64,000 nt of DNA from Canna indica (lineage: Eukaryota > Streptophyta > Magnoliopsida > Zingiberales > Cannaceae), in assembly GCA_034359265.1 (NCBI GenBank), contig CP136891.1, positions 7,516,501-7,580,500 of the forward strand, given 5' to 3'. Under the pieces are notes generated by a model. It was not told the origin of the DNA and ran no database searches. It saw only the letters and a list, made by a program, of their open reading frames with translations. This document shows, in pieces, positions 57,975 through 64,000 of the stretch. Position 1 is the first letter of the stretch; every line of letters begins with the position of its first letter. Both the position numbers and the translations under genes were made by a program.

Positions 57975-60700
57975 CTGCTCTTCTTTAGGAATTAGTTTGT
58001 GGGTGTTGCTGGAAGACAAACGATAAACCTTGTAATACTACCCCACGGCCCACGCTCATCAGACTAAAAGAGATGCAGATGAGGTAAGCTGACTCAAGCT
58101 TTGTCTTGTTCAGGCTCACGTTAAATAATAAATAATAAGGAGCCAACTAGAACAAAAGAAAAAGAAAGGAATTTCTCCTGGCTCGGAAAAGTTATGATCT
58201 AGCTTGAGCTCAGTTTTGATTCATTACAAAAGTGAAGCTCGAGCTTGGCTTGTTTAGCTTTGACTAAACTCAAACTCAGCTAGTTTGAGCTCGATCTCAA
58301 AACACCCAATCAAGAAATAAAAGCAGCAAATAAAAGGACTAAGTGAGAAACAAATAGTCAAAAAGTTCTTTTAGGATGGCATGTCAACACCCATGAATTC
58401 ATAATCCATTCCAATTTTATTTATCTTACAATAAAATAGAAATAAAATTTGACTGAGTTAAACAAACAATTAAGAAAATAAAATGTCAACTAAAAAAATA
58501 TAAGTGCTATAATGTTAAATAAAGTTGAATAAACTTCAAAAGAATTAATTCTATGACAACGATGCATTAGGATATTTGCTGAAGTGAGAAGCCAAAAAGA
58601 AAGATTGGATCAAAGACAGAAGAGCATACTCAAATATAATTATCTAATTTGGGAGCTCATAAACCATAGGTAAGCTTTGATGAACTCCACACTTGTTATG
58701 TAACACTCCAAGAGAACTTTGAAGACCAACCATTATATACAAAACACAATATATGAGGGCAGAAATGAATGCAGCCCTCTTGAAATAAATGCAAGTTTCT
58801 TTCCCTCAAAGAAAAATATATGAGGGCAGAAACTGTGCCTGTGGTGGTCAGAGAAGCAGGTCGAGAGGTGAGTCGAAGACGGTAGCAAGTTGGAGGAAGC
58901 AGCACAGCATGAGCAGTTGAATTCAGGTTTCTACTTGCAAGCAAACATTTAAACTCAACATGATAAATCTAATGCAATTTTTAGCCAGGACTTAGATAAA
59001 TTTTGCCTTTGTCTATTGTCTGCCTTATAGTGGTCATCTAGTAGATGGAATATTGGAATGACATAGGACCTAGTGTGAAAGCTTAAAAAGGGCCAACATA
59101 CACAAGTCACAAACATATCAGGGAATCTTTAAAATGATGAGGATTGTGGAAGCTTAAAAAGGATCAGTATACACAAGTCACAAAGTGAGAAAGCAAACTA
59201 GAAAAATAAGATCCACTACTTCATACAAAATTAAACATATAAGCTACCGATAACAAAACATTTGGTCCTGTTAGGTATTAGGTCATCCAATATCATATGC
59301 AGCTCTTCTGAAACCAATAGAAAGGGAAAATAGAACAAGGAAAGAGAAAGAGAGAATGAGTACATGAACATTGAACAGGGCGAAAGTTAGATCATTCAGC
59401 CTAAACAATAACAATGAACAATGATTGTTAAAAAGGAAGATTAAAATATATTGCTTACAGAAAAGCAGTTTGACTTGGAAGTTGGAAATATATATACCAA
59501 ATGTTCATGTTATGGAATTAGCACAATATATTTAAGGAGTTTAGGATGCAATTAAACATTGACGTTGCAAACACATGTACAAGCTGTTAAATCACATAAG
59601 CCAAAGACCACAGTCCTATCTCCATAGGGTAGAGAAGTGCAGTCATACTTCTGAATTCTGATACAGTAACGATCTTGTCCAACAATCAAGCTATTTGATA
59701 AGAAACTAGAGCTATTTGAAATAAATTCTCAGATAGAATTCCAATTGCATTATAGAAATGATTCTTAAGAGTCTTTAGTAATGGAAAATGGAATTATATT
59801 TCTCGTGCTAGTTTATTAAACTATCTTTATGTTTTTTTATTCAGGCCATGTTAATTAATTGACTAAAGGTATAAAAGTAATAATCTGCATTAAGAATAAA
59901 ACAGGATAAAAATCAGACCACTTTTAAATGGATTCATTAAAACCTCAATCTTTTCTGGTATTTGAATTCTCATTCCCAAAATTTTGGAATTCCAAACATA
60001 AGAATCCAGTGAAACTACTGAAGCGGATGTAGGCATATATCTACATGTTCAAAGAATTTGATTCTCCCTTACTACCAAAAGGCTTAAAATCAGATGATTT
60101 ATCCCATTATGAGCACAGTGCTAAAAGGATAACACTAAGTGGAGGGAGCTCTAGAACCAACATAGAAAAACCTAGTGATTCAATCGCATAAAATCTGACC
60201 AAACTTCCATGGGCGAACGACATGAAACAACCATCTCACAAAGCCACTTGAACACAAGGAAGTGAAGGTACCTAGGAAAGAACAAGTCAGTACCACTCGT
60301 CCACTCTTCTTTCTTATGTTCTTTTTGTTTGAGGAAATCAAAAGAATTGTTGCTTGATAGATGAAACTACATCAAACACGCTAACCATAATAAAATCCGA
60401 TTACGATAAAAGTTGGAATTAGCAACAAATTTAGCTACTAATGACTAAAATATTGAGCTTCCTCTCTTCACATAAACTCAGCTTCTACCTGGACTTTTAC
60501 AAAAGCTTCTCGATGTCTTCTACTATATAAGATAATTCTCATGGAGGCACATGAGCTAACCCTTATAAAGTGGTCCAAAGGTTCATTTCTCCAAAAGAAA
60601 CAACGTTTAACACATTGAATACAAGCCACTTGAATCCGATCAAAATCCACCAAATTTTCCCTATTTTCTGCCCCGTTACGTCGACAATATGATCTCTTAC
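57975..60700. other. Non-coding stretch, possibly 5' intron of the F-box gene
   Basis: There are no convincing coding exons. A CT-rich segment on the minus strand at 58835-58945 looks exon-like but opens no recognisable protein. A short imperfect direct repeat (GAAGCTTAAAAAGG plus TACACAAGTCACAAA) occurs at about 59078 and 59150. Words such as GAGCTCGAGCTTGGC at 58190-58300 belong to a GAGCTC-rich MITE-like remnant. Confidence 0.4.
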
Positions 60701-61110
60701 CATCGACTAAATCAGAGGATAGAAACCAAGTAAAACAAGATGTAAAGAATCGATCTTTTTGCTGTCACTGAAGAAGATCGAAGTTGCCCTAGATCAAAGT
60801 TGAACACTCTGAACTCTCCGCACAAATTCGAAATAATGCAAAGCCAAAGAAGCAAAGCAGACGAAACGTGGCACGAAGCAAATCGAATTAAACGCCAAAC
60901 CTCAACAACAGAGGGGGAGATGGAGAGACAAAGCCCTAAACTTTCGTTCGGGGACGGAGAGCAAAAGCGAAGACTTGAGTCGTGGGGCTTTTGTGGGAAC
61001 GGAAAGCTTGATCACATGAACCGTACGAGGAGGAGGAGCCCCCATTTATCCTTCATGGTCATGGGCGTGGTCGAGGCCGTACATCTCAGCCCTTCACTTA
61101 AAGTTGCTTA
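60701..61110 (-). ncRNA. Possible untranslated leader exon, minus strand
   Basis: On the minus strand this segment is CT-rich (GGGCTTTGTCTCTCCATCTC) with no long frame. It ends at a strong donor, CGATG|GTAAGAG. It resembles a plant 5' UTR exon and could belong to the F-box gene 3 kb downstream or to an unrecognised transcript. The plus-strand 103-codon frame over the same bases shows no family similarity. Confidence 0.35.
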
Positions 61111-61738
61111 GCTTTACTGCTGACAGTATACTGGACTAAAATGAATGCAAAATAGTAGGAAGGTTTTAACTTAACTAGTTGCCGTTACCGTGCAAAATAT
61201 GTGATTTTAAAATTAAAAAATTTAAATAGAATTTTAATTTTTTAAAAAAAATACAGAAGTCAACCATCAGTGTATATTAGTCTTGATAGACAGTTAAAAT
61301 TTCAGTAATTTTTCAAAATCAAAATAGTTTTAATAAAAATTTCGAATTCAAAATAGTGTATTGAGATTTCAGAAATTTAAGCAATACTATTCTGAATATG
61401 AAAATTTCTATTTAAAATTTTGGTTTCAAAAAATAAATCACGTGAGGTATCAAATATTTTAAAAATATTATTAGTAAATATATGCACTATGGACACTCAA
61501 TTAATAATTTTCATTAGTAGAAAAAATTTGTATAATTTTTTACAAAACTCAGGAGGAACACAAGATAAATTTACAAATAGAAAAAATATCAGTATAATTT
61601 TACTGAACCTCAAAGGAGATTAGTGTAATTTACCTATTTTTTTAAAAAAAAATCAAATTTCAAATATATTATTGATTGAGTCAATCAGTGTAGTTTACTA
61701 TGTGAAACATTTATCAATGTTTGAATGAATTAGCTAAT
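61111..61738. other. AT-rich intergenic
   Basis: Repeated words such as AAAATTTCAG and ATTTTAATTTTTT; nothing codes. Phrases like AAAATATCAGTATAATTTTACTGAACCTC resemble the non-coding repeat at 15540-15790 and may be the same dispersed family. Confidence 0.45.
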
Positions 61739-62270
61739 TAGAGATGGCAACGATTCAGCTAACCCCCAAAAGTACGGTTAACCAAAATTAAAATTGGTCG
61801 ATTTTAAAAACTTATATATGAAATCGAAATTGGCTCGATTTCGATTATCCGTGGACAACCGAAATTAAATTTTTTGATTCGGATAGAATTGGTTATCCGT
61901 TTATTAACTGATTAACCGATAATAAATGAATAATTGATTCAAAGATTAATAACAAAATCGATTTCGGATATCGATTAACTACAAAAAAATCATTAGTAAA
62001 TGGATAATCGGATCAAAAATTAATAACAAAATCAGTTTCAAATACCGGTTAACCGCAAAAAACCGAGAATCGAAATCGAATATATAATCGATTTTGATTA
62101 CCGATTAATCGCGGCCCGATAACCAAAACCGAATTGATTTTAAACGATTTTTTATTTTTACTATCAGAAATCAAAACTGGAATCGAACCACAAATCCACT
62201 ATTCAAAATTAAATTTTATGATTCGGTTAATCGATTAACCGCGGTTAACCGATTTGAATTATCATCCCTA
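61739..62270. mobile_element. Probable MITE with TAGRGATGR termini
   Basis: The left end TAGAGATGGCAACGATTC and the right end, complemented as TAGGGATGATAATTC, form imperfect inverted repeats. The body repeats AACCGATTAATCG, GATTATCCG and similar words. Target duplication could not be shown. Confidence 0.55.
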
Positions 62271-64000
62271 GCATGAATCCCTAATTGGAGATCATATTAA
62301 TAATTTATGAAATTCACAAATGCCAAATATTCCATTTTTTAACGTGTTTGAATAATAGATAAAATCTTTTGTCATTGTATTTTTTTTGTCAAGCTTTGTT
62401 ATTTGAAAACATTGGAAAAATTTGAAAGTGGATTCTTCTGTTCTTCTCTCTTATTTTTAATATCCAGACTAAAAAAATCTTATTTTCTCTTATCTCTTCT
62501 CTTCACTTCCCTAATATTCAAATTGTTACTTGAGGAAGGAAAATAGTACTATTGCCCTTTTATATCAATCTTTGCCTATCCTAAAGGGATACCATATGAG
62601 GAGGTTGGTGATAGATAATGATGGAAATTCTTTGTTTGGATATTAGAAATATTTTTAATGAGCATTTACATTTGGCTTTAATTTGGGAGTAGTAATAGTA
62701 TGAAACTTTGATTTTGCCCATACCCATACCATTATATATATACAAATATATTTTTCACTATATATATGATGTATTCTAACATGGTGTGAATGAGCTTGTT
62801 GGATGAGATGAGTAAAAGACCAGGGTAGAACATGTTGAAAAGGATTTGTAGCAAAATATGCACATAAACATTTCAGAGACAATGAGACAGAGGACATATT
62901 TATTTGGGTAAATGAGAGTAATATGTTCATTTAACTCTGTTTAATTGGAAGGGAGGAGGGAGGTGAGGAGAAGTGAAAAAAAATCTTATTTTTCTTGTTT
63001 GGATAGAAGTGGAGGAAAGAATTCTACTCTCTTCAATTTGGATGCAAAAAATAGGAGAGAGAAGTTTCCTCTGGGTAAGTAATTTTTTTCCTCCTATTTT
63101 TTTTTAGAGAAAAAGAAGAAAAGATTTTTTGTGTAATAAAATTTATTCTTTCTAATATTAACCTTGTTTTTTATGTTTTTCTTCATCTTTTATTTTCTTC
63201 TTTTCGAATAAAAAAAGAGAATTCATCGTAATATTCACATTTCTTTGGCATCTATACTATTTTTCTCTTCGTTTCTCTCATCTTCTTTTAGGATATTTGA
63301 AGTCATGCTTTTGTTGACCCACTAGTAGTTTAGTAATAAAATATTTGATCATGTTGTCAATAGATATTCGATCCATAGTTGTAGCGTTTTGTGCGTCTAT
63401 TTTTACATCTATGTGTACAGTTTATAATGCATCAAACTTTATTTTTTTTAAAAAAAATATCTTTTTATAATCAAATACTTATTTAGGTTATATATCTATT
63501 TTAAAAGTTTTTGGAGGACAATAATCTCAATTGACTTAGTTTACTTAATATAATATGTATATATTAATAAAACACAAGACATGTTATATAATTTCAATAA
63601 AATAATAAAATATGTTTAAATAATTTTCAAATTATATTATCATGAAACATATGTATAATATTGAAAATTATATAAAATATAATTAAATTAATGTACTTTT
63701 TAATATTATTTTATATTATATAATACTAAATAATTTAATAATAAAATTAAAAATATATTAAATATATTAAATAATGTTAAATTTTAATTTATTTTGTTTA
63801 CAATTAATTCATTTAGTAATTAAAAATACTCTAGGGTTTTAAATGTTTTTAATATTTGTATTATTAAAAACTATTTGATGTATATATTGTTATATTCCAA
63901 TGTTAAACATCTGATATTCTATAAAATAATCATAAGATCCAAAATATAATTTATCACAAATATATATATTTATAATATAATTTATGATATTTAGAATTTT
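62271..64000. other. AT-rich region, no gene seen
   Basis: 62430-63130 contains purine/pyrimidine-biased segments (GGAGGAGGGAGGTGAGGAG and CTTCTCTTCACTTCCC). From about 63540 to the end the sequence is extremely AT-rich, with (TA)n-like words and almost no G or C, like scaffold-attachment or degenerate repeat DNA. The 91-codon minus frame at 62655-62930 is not recognisable. Confidence 0.45.

Noticed and set aside
60800..61111. 103-codon plus-strand frame
   Set aside because: No similarity; the opposite strand looks like a 5' leader ending in a splice donor.
1..64000. CRISPR arrays, bacterial operons or viral integrations
   Set aside because: No regularly spaced direct repeats, no prokaryote-like gene packing and no viral domains were seen; the retroelements recognised are ordinary plant LINE, TRIM and LTR remnants.

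Overview
The window is nuclear DNA from a flowering plant. It has large introns, GT-AG splice sites, plant-only protein families and many LTR, LINE, hAT and MITE remnants in AT-rich intergenic DNA. GC-rich coding starts (cupin exon 1, the F-box gene) and the TACCGGTA-rich hAT family suggest a monocot, possibly palm-like, but I hold that loosely. No bacterial, organellar or viral segment was recognised. All gene models below were assembled by hand from splice signals, phase continuity and family knowledge.

Layout. 1-6.8 kb is a transposon graveyard: a partial LTR copy, a LINE split by a 1.7 kb solo LTR with a clean 5-bp target duplication, and a second LINE fragment on the minus strand. 7.05-9.01 kb (+) is a three-exon Cupin_5/DUF985 protein. 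10.6-14.98 kb (-) is a five-exon GOLD-type seven-transmembrane (TMEM87/GPR107-like) protein. 15-21.6 kb is intergenic. 21.6-32.5 kb (+) is a TopBP1-like double-BRCT protein of ten coding exons. Its second intron has the hallmarks of a U12-type AT-AC intron, and its leader carries two uORFs, the second overlapping the main ATG as ATGA. 33.2-50.9 kb (-) is a 14-exon AAA+ ATPase with a mitochondrial-type N-terminus. It is convergent with the BRCT gene, and its introns are loaded with elements: a 2.3 kb degenerate hAT transposon, a TRIM, a short solo LTR and a MITE. 51.4-52.4 kb is a long-arm fold-back element upstream of the ATPase, next to a broken duplicate of one of its introns. 53.6-53.9 kb (-) is a 75-residue plant-type small protein. 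56.3-57.9 kb (-) is an F-box/DUF295 protein with two short 5' exons. The rest to 64 kb is mostly AT-rich non-coding DNA with one possible minus-strand leader exon near 61 kb.

The genes look like ordinary independent housekeeping or regulatory genes; nothing shows them working as one system. The most notable signals are the AT-AC intron, the hAT family caught as one degenerate transposase-bearing copy plus two MITE-sized derivatives within 16 kb, and the nested or solo LTR insertions with readable target duplications.
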